Translations under genes and position numbers: made by a program
Assembly: GCA_963726315.1 (NCBI GenBank)
Contig: CAVSBZ010000005.1
Coordinates: 1,674,001-1,738,000 of the forward strand
DNA length: 64,000 bases
Source: FEB-25 sp963726315
GTDB lineage: Bacteria; Chloroflexota; Anaerolineae; Anaerolineales; UBA4823
Direction of reading: 5' to 3'
The notes under the pieces: model-generated
The model's database searches: none
What the model saw: only the letters and a program-made list of their open reading frames with translations
What the model was told of the DNA's origin: nothing
Shown: piece by piece, positions 26,397-35,545 of the stretch
Layout of the letters: each line of letters begins with the position of its first letter
Numbering within the stretch: position 1 is the stretch's first letter

Positions 26397-27131
26397 ATGG
26401 AACAAATAAACATAAACAGAGCGATTATTTATGAAAACTATCACCATATTTTGGATAGGATAAATAAAACAGCCGACGCTGCCGGGAGAAATCCTGATGA
26501 TATCAGGTTGGTAGTCGTAACGAAAACCAAACCCATCGAGGTGGTGCAGCTATTAATCGAAGCGGGGGCGAGGGACTTCGGTGAGAACTATGTTGAGGAA
26601 GCGATACCCAAAATTCAAGCCTTAGCCGAGAATAAATCCTTGCAATGGCACATGATTGGGCATTTACAAAGCCGTAAAGCTCTAATTGCTTGTGAGATAT
26701 TTGATTACCTTCATTCTCTTGATAGTCTTAAGTTGGCTGAAAGACTATGCAGATCCGCGCAAGAAATGAAAAAGTCTTTGCCAGCTTGGATGGAATTTAA
26801 CATTAGCGGCGAAGAATCCAAGTCTGGTTGGGATATTGCTAATAAGGAAAATTGGAAATATTATCTACCCGATATCGAAAAAATATTACAGCTTCCCAAT
26901 ATAAAAATCCTGGGATTGATGACAATCCCGCCCTTTTCAACAGATCCTGAAGCATCAAGACCATATTTTAAAAAGCTAAGGAATTTCCAGGAGTATGTTA
27001 AAAATCAGCTCGGAATAGTAGAGATGAATGAGCTATCCATCGGTATGAGTTCGGATTTTGAGGTTGCAATTCAGGAAGGTTCTACGTGTGTGCGCATCGG
27101 GCAGGCGATTTTGGGTCCAAGATCAAATTAA
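26397..27131 (+). CDS. yggS: YggS-family pyridoxal phosphate homeostasis protein
   Basis: YggS (PLPBP) binds pyridoxal 5'-phosphate and buffers its level, with no known catalysis. The 244-residue single TIM-barrel has the cofactor lysine in VVVTKTKPIEVV (about residue 43), the GENYVEEA segment, WHMIGHLQSRK, and the phosphate-binding MSSDFEVAIQEGSTCVRIG near the end. It lies five bases after pgeF. Confidence 0.95.
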   Translation: MEQININRAIIYENYHHILDRINKTADAAGRNPDDIRLVVVTKTKPIEVVQLLIEAGARDFGENYVEEAIPKIQALAENKSLQWHMIGHLQSRKALIACEIFDYLHSLDSLKLAERLCRSAQEMKKSLPAWMEFNISGEESKSGWDIANKENWKYYLPDIEKILQLPNIKILGLMTIPPFSTDPEASRPYFKKLRNFQEYVKNQLGIVEMNELSIGMSSDFEVAIQEGSTCVRIGQAILGPRSN

Positions 27132-27144
27132 GGAAGGTAGTTGA

Positions 27145-27411
27145 ATGATTGGATTTATAGCAAATGTGATCAATTTTATCGTGCTGATTATATCCCTGCT
27201 AGTAATTGCTAAAATATTAATGTCTTATTTTGTGGCACCATATCAACCGGTGAGATTATTCATCGATCGAGTTGTGAATCCACTATTAAGACCCATCCAG
27301 CGAATTATTCCTCCGATTGGGGGGTTGGATATAAGCCCAATCATATTACTTATCATTGTGCAATTACTTGGAAGAATAATCATCAGCATTTTAGCGACAC
27401 TTATTCATTAA
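27145..27411 (+). CDS. yggT: YggT-family small membrane protein
   Basis: This 88-residue protein has two hydrophobic helices (about 5-28 and 62-86) joined by the family segment VNPLLRPIQRIIPPIGGLDISPI. GGAAGG is placed correctly before ATG 27145. The biochemical role of the family is not settled; it is commonly next to yggS and the division gene cluster. Confidence 0.93.
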   Translation: MIGFIANVINFIVLIISLLVIAKILMSYFVAPYQPVRLFIDRVVNPLLRPIQRIIPPIGGLDISPIILLIIVQLLGRIIISILATLIH

Positions 27412-27514
27412 GCTGTATTTCAACAATTAAATAATTGTGGCAGCCGAAGGTTGGATTAAAGACTATGAATTAATTTTAAACCCCTGATTTTTCATCCATT
27501 CCCCAATAAACAGT

Positions 27515-30121
27515 TTACTCAATGTTATATTTCACTTCTGTTGGCAGTTTAATCCCCGCAATTATCATTAACCATAAAACATAATACGCAACATCCTTTA
27601 TTTCACCGCTGCTGTTGGAATATACTGTATGTATATCACCAATGGTATCTGAATCGCATTTAATCCGCAGGTAGTCAAGAGCATTTAATACTTCTTCCGA
27701 AGTGCCATTACTGAGTGCTTTATTGACCAGCTCGTCGGCTGGTTTACCCGGGGCAACGGTTGTACCAATTTTTACGGCGTAATTGATGAGCCAATCCATT
27801 TCGGTTGGATCACCAAGCGGTTTTGGCGCGAAACTGATCTTCCTTCGATATTCGTCAAATGCTTGTAATGCTGCGTTCCTGACAACCCATTCATTATCTT
27901 CGAGCTGCATCTTTTCAACGATATTCACTGCCCAGGGTTGATTTACCCGGATCAAGCCATATGCCACTGATCTCCTGACCATTACGTCTTCCATGCTGGC
28001 TCCATCCTTAAGCGCTGGATGACCTTCAATAGGATTATTAGCGAGCGCTTCAGCAGCATAACGCCGAGTTAGATCACTACCACCTAATAAATTGTTTGCT
28101 AATATTTCGAGTGATTGTTTGTCACCAACTGCCGCTAATGCAAGACTACCAGCACGAATTGAGGCTGGTGAATCTTCCTGCGCCATCGAACTCAGATCTT
28201 CGATCGCTTTTTTCTCTCCCAGAATACCACATCCTAATGCGGCTAATTGTTTCAGGTTTGGTTGGTCCGATTTTATGAGCTGTCTAAAGAGGACAGAGAC
28301 ACCAGCATCACCTGAAAATGCCAGGGCTGAGACAATTTTTGCTGCCAAACCCGGTGTATCCTTCTCCTTGTGTAAAATGGTGGCCAGTGTGCGTAGAATA
28401 ATCGAACGCCATTGCCGATTTTTGGGTGCAATCTGCAGCCAGCGGGCAATGACCAAATGGTTGCTATGAAGAATGTCATCGTCCTGTATCAATTCGTTGA
28501 TATATGGAGTTACATCTCCATTGCGGGCGTAGTAATACATTGATAAAGTCTTACCCACCCATGCCGGTTGGCTTTTTACCTGTGTGACAGCTCCAGTAGC
28601 TACCAGGGCATTCCCGGCTAGATATCCTGTGAAAACAGGATGAGAAAATCCATATTGCGAACCTGCGTAAGTTACCAGAATTCCACTATTGGTCAGGGCA
28701 TCAATTCCAGTAAGTTCTTTTATGCGAATAGATTTTGATGGTTCCACTGATTTTGTTTTACTACTCTCATCAGATGATGCACTTTCAGCAACCAGTTGTT
28801 CACTTCGCACAAGTTCTTTAAGGATATGAGCGGTATCGTGCGGGTCACCGGAGATGCCCATCTCACTGACCAGCTGGAGTGCAAAGGCCTCCAAGCCGGG
28901 ACGCGCCTTCGCAACATCGCTGGTCATACGGCGGATATAAGCCTCGATAGCGCTCGGACCATCTGTCCCGAGAATATCACCTGAATAAGCTGCCCATACT
29001 TTGAGCATATATTCAAGTGGTTTTAGCATGGTGTTTTCGACCTTTAGCCAGCTATTCAAATAGTGTGAATTAATAATTCTAGTCTGACTTTTTCCCGGAG
29101 GGTTGATCCATCGATTCCAATTCTGGCTCCAACGAGCTAAGAATTCGTCGCGTTCATCGTCTCCCCAGGCGGCCATACCGAGCAGGCTAAATCCAAAAGC
29201 CGGCAACTCGGCTAGATAATCATAAGATAATGCGGTTATGATACGTGTCTTTGGATATTTTTTATGCAGGGAAAGTAGAAATTCGGTAATTATTTTTGCC
29301 TGGTTAGGTGGTAGCTCATCACAACGGTCAAGAATCAAGATGGCGTTTTGTTTATCCAAAGCGTTTTTTATAAGACCAGGCAGCCTGGGTAAAGTGAGCG
29401 GAGATGCATAGGAAGATATAGCCCTAGTCAGGATATCAAATAAATCGCCAGAAATTTGATCCTGTGGTTGACGTGAACGTGGTTTTGAACCAGGTTTTAC
29501 CGTCTCGCCATTATCTGGATTGTCCTGTGTGACATCGATATGGCGCAGCAGTTGGTAGATATCAGTAGCATGAACATATAAGGGCAATAAACCTTGAAGA
29601 ATACCCAAGCCAGGCGTATTCCTCACGATCGATGATGCCAACCATGCCAACGCGACTGTTTTTCCACTGCCAGGATGACCCCCAAGAATTATATTGGCTC
29701 CACCCTGCAATGCTTCGATCAAGGTCATTGTTGAAGCTTTATAAACCGAGGCCATCTCCGGCCAGTCGGGAGTATAAGGAACTGATAAACTAACGCTATC
29801 GGTGGGAGCCTGTTCTATCGATTTAGATGCCTGAATAAGCGGAGTTAATACCTTGGGGACAATGACAATATCATCAAGCGAAAATAGGGATGCAGTGAGA
29901 TGCTGTTTTTGTGCGATATGATAAACATCGTTACGCAGGCGGGCATCAGTGCTGGTGGATAAATTACCTCGAATACCTTTCATGTTTTTCCGTGGCGAAC
30001 GGATCAACTTTCGAATGTAAATAATTAATCTGGATAGGAGCCAGATGATGAACACTCCAATCAACAATCCTATCCAGAGAGATGGAGAACGTAAATTTAT
30101 ATTCTGCAGAAAACTAGGCAC
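27515..30121 (-). CDS. Membrane-anchored NACHT-like NTPase with HEAT repeats
   Basis: This is an 868-residue STAND-like ATPase. An N-terminal membrane helix spans about 14-36, followed by a basic stretch. The P-loop GGHPGSGKT is at 147-155, and Walker B ILILDRCDEL at 261-270 has the D-x-x-D-E spacing of NACHT domains. Residues about 600-830 form at least five HEAT-like repeats (LKQLAALGCGILGE, IRAGSLALAAVGD, VRRSVAYGLIRV, VVRNAALQAFDEY). The helix suggests tethering with the NTPase in the cytoplasm. The role is unknown: signalling, stress or phage-sensing functions are known for the fold. The zinc-ribbon gene upstream is 15 bases away. Confidence 0.8.
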   Translation of the reverse strand: MPSFLQNINLRSPSLWIGLLIGVFIIWLLSRLIIYIRKLIRSPRKNMKGIRGNLSTSTDARLRNDVYHIAQKQHLTASLFSLDDIVIVPKVLTPLIQASKSIEQAPTDSVSLSVPYTPDWPEMASVYKASTMTLIEALQGGANIILGGHPGSGKTVALAWLASSIVRNTPGLGILQGLLPLYVHATDIYQLLRHIDVTQDNPDNGETVKPGSKPRSRQPQDQISGDLFDILTRAISSYASPLTLPRLPGLIKNALDKQNAILILDRCDELPPNQAKIITEFLLSLHKKYPKTRIITALSYDYLAELPAFGFSLLGMAAWGDDERDEFLARWSQNWNRWINPPGKSQTRIINSHYLNSWLKVENTMLKPLEYMLKVWAAYSGDILGTDGPSAIEAYIRRMTSDVAKARPGLEAFALQLVSEMGISGDPHDTAHILKELVRSEQLVAESASSDESSKTKSVEPSKSIRIKELTGIDALTNSGILVTYAGSQYGFSHPVFTGYLAGNALVATGAVTQVKSQPAWVGKTLSMYYYARNGDVTPYINELIQDDDILHSNHLVIARWLQIAPKNRQWRSIILRTLATILHKEKDTPGLAAKIVSALAFSGDAGVSVLFRQLIKSDQPNLKQLAALGCGILGEKKAIEDLSSMAQEDSPASIRAGSLALAAVGDKQSLEILANNLLGGSDLTRRYAAEALANNPIEGHPALKDGASMEDVMVRRSVAYGLIRVNQPWAVNIVEKMQLEDNEWVVRNAALQAFDEYRRKISFAPKPLGDPTEMDWLINYAVKIGTTVAPGKPADELVNKALSNGTSEEVLNALDYLRIKCDSDTIGDIHTVYSNSSGEIKDVAYYVLWLMIIAGIKLPTEVKYNIE

Positions 30122-30136
30122 AACTATTCCTAAGGT

Positions 30137-30838
30137 TTATCCTGGATACAATATTCTACTGCATGTTGGGCATCGAACGAGCTGACCTGGCGACTGTGTA
30201 GATTGAATGACTGCGGCAGTCAGCGTAGCTCCACAAGCGCCACATGCTTTGGATGTTACTTTTACCACAGCCACACCATTCCTTGATTTCCTAAGCTGTT
30301 CGTATAAAGCCAGCTCAGATGCAGATATTGGGGGGATAGCAGCATTCCTCTCAGCTTCCAACCGCTCAATTTGACCTAACAGTTTTGTCTTCTCACCATT
30401 CAAAATAGCGTTATGTTCAACTTGCTTTGCCTGGATTTCCATCGCTGCGTTTTTTGCCTGGGTCAGGTTGGACTCAGCCTCCTCAACTGCCATCATCGCT
30501 TCCAGCTCATGATCCTCAAGTGTAATAATCAAACGCTTTAAGGATGCTACTTCATTTTGTAAATCTTGCAGCTCCTTTGTATTATGAATCTTCCCACCAT
30601 AAAGCGAGGCTTCAGACAGCTCAATTTTAACGCGGACATCATATGACTTATTCTCAGATTCGCGTTGTCTTTTTAACTCTACTTGATACTTTTGCTCGGC
30701 TTGAAACACTGATTGTTGTACCTCGCTGATTAACAAATCATCTTCTAGCTCTTTCTCGACATTTTGTAATGATATTCGTGCATTATCCAATTGGCTATCG
30801 ATCTGCTGCAGCCTGTAGAGTATTGATATCTGACTCAT
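30137..30838 (-). CDS. Coiled-coil protein with C-terminal C4 zinc ribbon (CdsZ/DUF164-like)
   Basis: The protein is 233 residues. About 170 residues of heptad-rich helix form a predicted long coiled-coil hairpin, followed by a zinc ribbon with CGACG and CPTC near the C terminus. This matches the bacterial family often annotated as a zinc-ribbon or putative nucleic-acid-binding protein; its function is not firmly known. It is the first gene of a two-gene unit with the NTPase. No strong Shine-Dalgarno was found before ATG 30838. Confidence 0.85.
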   Translation of the reverse strand: MSQISILYRLQQIDSQLDNARISLQNVEKELEDDLLISEVQQSVFQAEQKYQVELKRQRESENKSYDVRVKIELSEASLYGGKIHNTKELQDLQNEVASLKRLIITLEDHELEAMMAVEEAESNLTQAKNAAMEIQAKQVEHNAILNGEKTKLLGQIERLEAERNAAIPPISASELALYEQLRKSRNGVAVVKVTSKACGACGATLTAAVIQSTQSPGQLVRCPTCSRILYPG

Positions 30839-31144
30839 ATCAAAATTATAGAGGGTGATTGATGATAAGGCAAGGGATAAATGGGTTCAATATCGTAGAA
30901 TTTATTTTATCCTAAATAAGCGAAAATGTAATAAATGCAACGATGGGTAAAAGTGAAAAATTATTATGGATCAACTTTTGGAATGCCATGGATGTTTACA
31001 TTCAATTGTCATTATGAATATTTTTATGCCAGATGAAGAGTTAATATTATTTCATTGCGCGACAAATCTTGCTAGAAGAAATAATAGCGATTAGTTTGGT
31101 AAAATATCATTGAGTACATTTTGTTGTACCAAATTATCCTAATA
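30839..31144. other. AT-rich intergenic region
   Basis: This is a divergent intergenic stretch of about 300 bases between the zinc-ribbon gene and the Thr-rich protein gene. It should contain promoters for both, but no convincing -35/-10 pair, terminator, repeat or RNA fold was found by eye. Confidence 0.5.
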
Positions 31145-31576
31145 ATGAAAATTAGTCAGGTTACTATTAGCATTTTATTTATTTGTGCAATTTTAATAAC
31201 AACTGCACAACCCAGTCGCGCGGAAATTTTATATCAAGCAACTCAATCAGGTACACCCGGCACTGCCACCCAGTCGTCAACAGGAACATCAGGTACACCT
31301 TCCCAAACTTACACGCCTACGATGACACCATCCGAAACAGCTACGACGACCCTGATTCCTCTGCCCGAAATAACTCTGATCTTCCCAGTTTCTACGCCCT
31401 CACCGACTGCAACGATGACCCTGACACCTGTGTCACCGGTTGAAACGCCACAGTATTCTGGTGAAAAAGGTCTCAAAGATTTATCCCCAAGATATAAGCT
31501 GTTAGCTGTTCTGATTGCGATCTTATGGTTAATCCTGATTGGTTTCATAATACTCTATATACGACAGTTTCGATAA
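31145..31576 (+). CDS. Thr/Pro-rich stalk protein with signal peptide and C-terminal membrane helix
   Basis: No family was recognised. From ATG 31145 the 143 residues read as a signal peptide (ISILFICAILITTAQPSRA), an extracellular stretch of about 70 residues made mostly of Thr, Pro and Ser (TPTMTPSETATTT and similar), then a C-terminal membrane helix (LLAVLIAILWLILIGFIILYI) with a short basic tail. The layout is that of a short surface stalk, probably glycosylated. A TTG at 31121 would add eight residues. No Shine-Dalgarno is obvious at either start. Confidence 0.7.
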   Translation: MKISQVTISILFICAILITTAQPSRAEILYQATQSGTPGTATQSSTGTSGTPSQTYTPTMTPSETATTTLIPLPEITLIFPVSTPSPTATMTLTPVSPVETPQYSGEKGLKDLSPRYKLLAVLIAILWLILIGFIILYIRQFR

Positions 31577-31776
31577 TATTTTTATGATCTTAACTAGGAA
31601 ATAAATTCTCATCATTGTTTTGGCTATAGCTCTTCCTCAAATTTCTTATAAATTGCAATATTTTAAACTTCTAACTAAATATACATAAATAAAATAGTTT
31701 ACTATTGTTATGACGCATCGTGTTATAATAATTTACCAAGATGTGTTTAGGAAAATATAATCCCAGGAGATTAGAT

Positions 31777-32145
31777 ATGGACACTAATGCAGAAATAAAT
31801 AAAGAAAAAGAGAATCCTGAACCGTTTTCGATGTACGACGTAATGAAAAGATTGATGTTGGCGGGGTTTGGGGCTGTTTCAATTATCCATGAGGAGCTTG
31901 AACACCACATCGATAAGTTGGTGGAACGGGGAGAAATTGCCGAAAAAGACCGTGAAGAAATGATGAAAAAGATGAAAGAACGGCGAGAGAAGTTCATGCA
32001 CCATCGAAAAGAATTTGCAAACAAACATTTCGCCGAAGCCCTGGAACATTTTAACGTACCAGATAAAAGTGACATTGAAAGCCTGAATCAGAAGATTGCC
32101 TACTTAGAGAAGAAGATTGACGAATTAAATAAAGCCAAGGAGTAA
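31777..32145 (+). CDS. Phasin-like helical protein
   Basis: This 122-residue protein is nearly all charged helix. The N-terminal part (MYDVMKRLMLAGFGAVSIIHEELEHHIDKLVERGEIAEKD) resembles the amphipathic helix of granule-associated phasin-type proteins, and the last 30 residues are a leucine-spaced coiled coil. ATG 31777 has AGGAG at 31765-31769. The next gene is PhaR-like, which supports a link to polyhydroxyalkanoate granules or a related process, but no PHA synthase was seen in the window. Confidence 0.6.
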   Translation: MDTNAEINKEKENPEPFSMYDVMKRLMLAGFGAVSIIHEELEHHIDKLVERGEIAEKDREEMMKKMKERREKFMHHRKEFANKHFAEALEHFNVPDKSDIESLNQKIAYLEKKIDELNKAKE

Positions 32146-32200
32146 ACTAAATCTGTTAGGTTCCCAGTTAAATCAAAGATCACTTTGCTTAGAGATCAGT

Positions 32201-32773
32201 ATGCCTATAATTATTAAACGCTATCGAAATCGAAAACTGTACAACACTGAATCGAAACGGTACATCACACTTGATGAGATTGAGGAAATCATTAAACACG
32301 AACAAGATATCAAGGTGATTGATAATGATAGCGGGAGTGATATTACTGCAACAACCTTGTCCCAAATTATCTTTGAGCTGGAGAAAAATCAGACCGGGGT
32401 CTTGCCAGTAAACTTGTTATTTAGCCTGGTCCAATCTGGAGGCAAGCGGATTGAGGAGATTCGGCGAAATATCTTTACTTCCTTGAACTTTGAGCATCAT
32501 TTTGACGTCGAAATCGAACGACGGATAAAGTTATTAATTGAAAGCGGAGAAATAAGTGAAGATGATGGACGCCAGCTGCTCAAAAAGATGCTTACCGTCG
32601 CTAGTAAACCCGAAAAAATTACAGAAAACGTTGAAGGAAAGATCACCGAATTTCTTATAGATAGGGGTATTCCTACCAGAGATGACTTTATCACCCTGAT
32701 AAATAGAATAGACATCCTATCCAAACAAGTGGAAGAATTAAATTTGGACTTAGAACCGAAAAAGAAAAGTTGA
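32201..32773 (+). CDS. phaR: PhaR-like polyhydroxyalkanoate synthesis regulator
   Basis: The first 65 residues match the PHA-accumulation regulator DNA-binding domain (IKRYRNRKLYNTESKRYITLDEIEE and IKVIDNDSGSDITATTLSQII). In known systems this protein binds both DNA and PHA granules and represses phasin genes. The remaining 125 residues are helical with a coiled-coil end and share the segment LIESGEISEDDGRQLLKKM with the protein encoded just upstream (VERGEIAEKDREEMMKKM). The symbol is by family; the regulatory target here is inferred. Confidence 0.8.
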   Translation: MPIIIKRYRNRKLYNTESKRYITLDEIEEIIKHEQDIKVIDNDSGSDITATTLSQIIFELEKNQTGVLPVNLLFSLVQSGGKRIEEIRRNIFTSLNFEHHFDVEIERRIKLLIESGEISEDDGRQLLKKMLTVASKPEKITENVEGKITEFLIDRGIPTRDDFITLINRIDILSKQVEELNLDLEPKKKS

Positions 32774-32780
32774 TAGTTGC

Positions 32781-33842
32781 TTAGATCATTGAGTATCGCT
32801 TAAGAGCGCTTTCTAAAATCATATTGACTAATTCGGTATGACCGATGCCCTCTCCCGCTGCTTCAATCACTAAGTCAGATATCTCTGGGGCAAGACCGGG
32901 GAGTGGATTTATTTCTAAGATATATGGCTTATAGTCATTATGCTTATCGAGGCGGAAATCCACCCTGGAAACATCTAAGGCACCAGTAACGCGAAAAACA
33001 GCTGCAGCCAACCAGTTCAAGTCTTCTTTTTGATCATCAGTTATGGGAGCCGGGCACAGGTATGTAAGTTGATCGGCGAGATCGACTTTTAAACGATTGC
33101 TATAAACGGTATCTGAATCAGTAAAGGGCGTTAAATCAACCTCCATCGGGGGAAAGAAATGCAGCCCTGCTTGAATCCTTCGGGCGTTCTCATCATCTGG
33201 TAGTCGTTGGGCTACTGGACCTAACAAATTACCCACAAATCCGACTGTGACCTCTCTCCCTTCGATATATCGTTCTACTAAAGCCGGTTGCTTATATCTA
33301 TCTAAAATCTCGCATATTTGGTCGCGCATCTCGTCTTCGTTATAAACGATCGAGTCCCTCGAGACTCCCATTCCGGTTCCTTCACGACTCGGCTTTACAA
33401 ACAACGGAAAACGCATTTCTGGAGATAAAGTTTCGTTAATCCGTTCAAAGGTTTGAAATTCAGGGGTGGGTAAATCATGAAACGCAATTACCCTTTTTGT
33501 CATTGGTTTATCAAGCGCAAGCGCAAGCGTTAGTACTTTCGAGCCAGTGTAAGGGATATTCATCATCTCAAGTAAAGCAGGCACTTGAGCCTCACGCGCA
33601 TCCCCAAAATGGCTTTCGCAAATATTAAAACAAATATCAGGTTTAAATTTCGGAAGGGTGTTGAATAATGACAAATCACCCTCAAAGAATTCACAGGTAT
33701 AGCTCCCGGACCTGATAGCTTCTACCAGTGCATTTACTGTTTTTTCTGAGTCAAGATCATCCCATTGATCTTCCGCCATACCTTCAAATTTTGGTGCGTT
33801 TTGCCTGAGATTTGCTAGTAGTGCGACCTTTAAATGTTTCAT
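32781..33842 (-). CDS. D-Ala-D-Ala ligase-like ATP-grasp enzyme
   Basis: This is a 353-residue ATP-grasp ligase. It shows the Ddl-type pattern: a nucleotide fold N terminus, FVKPSREGTGMGVSRDS for the ATP lysine and flexible loop, VERYIEGREVTVGFVG, and metal ligands in LEINPLPGLAPEISDL near residue 315. ATG 33842 has GGAG close by. Family members join D-Ala residues or other amino acids; true Ddl usually has differences in the omega loop, so substrate is left open. It stands alone, convergent with phaR. Confidence 0.8.
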   Translation of the reverse strand: MKHLKVALLANLRQNAPKFEGMAEDQWDDLDSEKTVNALVEAIRSGSYTCEFFEGDLSLFNTLPKFKPDICFNICESHFGDAREAQVPALLEMMNIPYTGSKVLTLALALDKPMTKRVIAFHDLPTPEFQTFERINETLSPEMRFPLFVKPSREGTGMGVSRDSIVYNEDEMRDQICEILDRYKQPALVERYIEGREVTVGFVGNLLGPVAQRLPDDENARRIQAGLHFFPPMEVDLTPFTDSDTVYSNRLKVDLADQLTYLCPAPITDDQKEDLNWLAAAVFRVTGALDVSRVDFRLDKHNDYKPYILEINPLPGLAPEISDLVIEAAGEGIGHTELVNMILESALKRYSMI

Positions 33843-33998
33843 GCTTCTCCTTATTTTAGATGTCATAAGATACAACTAATATGGCATCGTGTCAAGAATA
33901 TTAACCACTAATTCCAGTTTAGTTTTCTAGATAGGGTAAAATTAGTTGTAATCTATTGTTATTGATGAATTAAATACGATTTTCAAGATGAGGTCCTA

Positions 33999-34508
33999 AT
34001 GGAATTTAATGAACTGATCGTGAAACGCTACTCTGTTCGATCATATAAAGCCGATCCAATCGATGATGACAGGTTATTCAAGGTTCTAGATGCTGCTCGC
34101 CTGGCACCGACTGCGAGCAATAGGCAGCCTTTTCAGGTTATTGTGGTCCACACAAGTGGTCGAGAAGAGGAGTTACTTTCCATATATCAAAGAGAATGGT
34201 TCGTTCAAGCACCGATAATCTTGTGTGTATGTGGGTTTCCATCTACAGCATGGGTGAGAACAGATGGCAAGCAGTATCTAGGCGTGGATATTGCCATTGT
34301 GATGGACCACATGGTGCTGGCTGCTACCGATCTAGGGCTAGGTACTTGCTTTATTGCAGCTTTTGATGAAGGAAACGCCCGTAAAGTGTTATCCTTACCC
34401 GATGAGGTGGAACCGATATTATTTACCCCGTTAGGCTATCCAGCCGGTGTACCTGGAATAAAAAAACGTAAAAACCTGGAAGAGCTGGTCAGGTATGAGC
34501 GTTGGTAG
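33999..34508 (+). CDS. Nitroreductase-family flavoprotein
   Basis: This 169-residue FMN-dependent oxidoreductase has the family N terminus VKRYSVRSYKADPI, the AARLAPTASNRQPFQ cofactor segment, the GVDIAIVMDHMVLAATDLGLGTC core and C-terminal FTPLGYPAGVPGIKKRK. It is of the short type, one domain per subunit, and active as a dimer. GAGG precedes ATG 33999. The physiological substrate cannot be deduced. Confidence 0.9.
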   Translation: MEFNELIVKRYSVRSYKADPIDDDRLFKVLDAARLAPTASNRQPFQVIVVHTSGREEELLSIYQREWFVQAPIILCVCGFPSTAWVRTDGKQYLGVDIAIVMDHMVLAATDLGLGTCFIAAFDEGNARKVLSLPDEVEPILFTPLGYPAGVPGIKKRKNLEELVRYERW

Positions 34509-34514
34509 AGAGGT

Positions 34515-34745
34515 TTAATTATTGTTGCAGGATGAACAGGAACCGCTTGAACATCCAGAACAACCGTTGGAATTACTACCAGCAATTATCTGCGAACCGC
34601 TCTGCGCAAAAAAGACTGACAAAGCCCGCTTGGTATGGCTGCTTTGGCAGGATTTACAATTGATATGCGCATCTGCATCCTTGATCGATCGAAGCGTTTC
34701 AAAACGAGCCCCACATTCTTTGCAAATATATTCGTAAATTGGCAT
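34515..34745 (-). CDS. FmdB-type zinc ribbon protein
   Basis: This 76-residue protein begins with the FmdB-family pattern MPIYEYICKECGARFE. A second pair CKSC completes a C4 zinc site within 35 residues. The tail is very rich in Ser, Gly and Cys (NGCSGCSSGSCSSC), as in many such proteins. AGGAG precedes the start. FmdB was named for a putative formamidase regulator; the general function is unknown. It is convergent with the nitroreductase gene. Confidence 0.9.
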   Translation of the reverse strand: MPIYEYICKECGARFETLRSIKDADAHINCKSCQSSHTKRALSVFFAQSGSQIIAGSNSNGCSGCSSGSCSSCNNN

Positions 34746-34822
34746 GAAAACTCCTGATTATCAGCTTTAAACAATTTTAATCCTTCTGGGTAGACTGGTC
34801 AATGTAATCTGATGAGGAGTAA

Positions 34823-35545
34823 ATGAGAACTAATCCAGATTTTGTGGTGTTGATATCCGCTGATGTAGAATGGCGTTGTCTGCTAAAATACTTCCCATTT
34901 AGTAGCAGTAATAACTCACCATATGGAAACTGGTTCTACCACAAATATATCGAAATCCCTGAGTTAAAGAAACCTGTAGTTTTCATTCATGGAGGTTGGG
35001 GAAAGGTTGCTTCTGCTGGCGCGACTCAATTTGCAATCAGTCGTTGGCACCCCAAAATGTTGATTAATATTGGCACCTGCGGTGGTATAAAAGGTGAAAT
35101 CGACTTAGGGGACATTATTTTGGTGGAAAAAACACTGATCTATGACATTATTGAGCAAATGGGTGACCCCGATGAACACATAAAATTTTATGAAACCAAA
35201 ATCGATAATTCATGGATAATGGAACCTCTTCCCTTGGATGTAATCCACGCATTGTTAGTATCTGGTGATCGCGACCTGGTATGTGATGAAGTCCCTGCTT
35301 TGAAGTCCAAGTATTCGGCGATCGCTGGTGATTGGGAATCTGGTGCAATTGCCTGGGTTGCGACTATAAACCGAACGCAGTGTTTAATCTTACGGGGAGT
35401 TACCGATCTGGTCAGTGACCTAAATGGTGATGCATACAATGGAAGAATTGGATATTTCTACGAAAATACAGAGCTGATCATGAAAAAGTTAATTAGTTCT
35501 TTACCGGGATGGCTTGTGAAGTTCGTAGAGCATTATTCATATTAA
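34823..35545 (+). CDS. Nucleoside phosphorylase / MTA-SAH nucleosidase-like protein
   Basis: This 240-residue protein of the PNP/UDP fold has VVFIHGGWGKVASAGATQ, then NIGTCGGIKGEIDLGDIILV, and the purine-site GDWESGAIAWVA where many relatives have E-M-E. The conserved aspartate is seen in LRGVTDLVSD. GAGGAG precedes ATG 34823. The fold covers phosphorylases, MTA/SAH nucleosidases and nucleosidase domains of signalling proteins; sequence alone does not decide. It overlaps the convergent downstream gene by four bases. Confidence 0.82.
   Translation: MRTNPDFVVLISADVEWRCLLKYFPFSSSNNSPYGNWFYHKYIEIPELKKPVVFIHGGWGKVASAGATQFAISRWHPKMLINIGTCGGIKGEIDLGDIILVEKTLIYDIIEQMGDPDEHIKFYETKIDNSWIMEPLPLDVIHALLVSGDRDLVCDEVPALKSKYSAIAGDWESGAIAWVATINRTQCLILRGVTDLVSDLNGDAYNGRIGYFYENTELIMKKLISSLPGWLVKFVEHYSY

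Noticed and set aside
27425..27445. ACAATT/AATTGT repeat after yggT as a terminator
   Set aside because: A six-bp AT-only stem without a T tract is not convincing.
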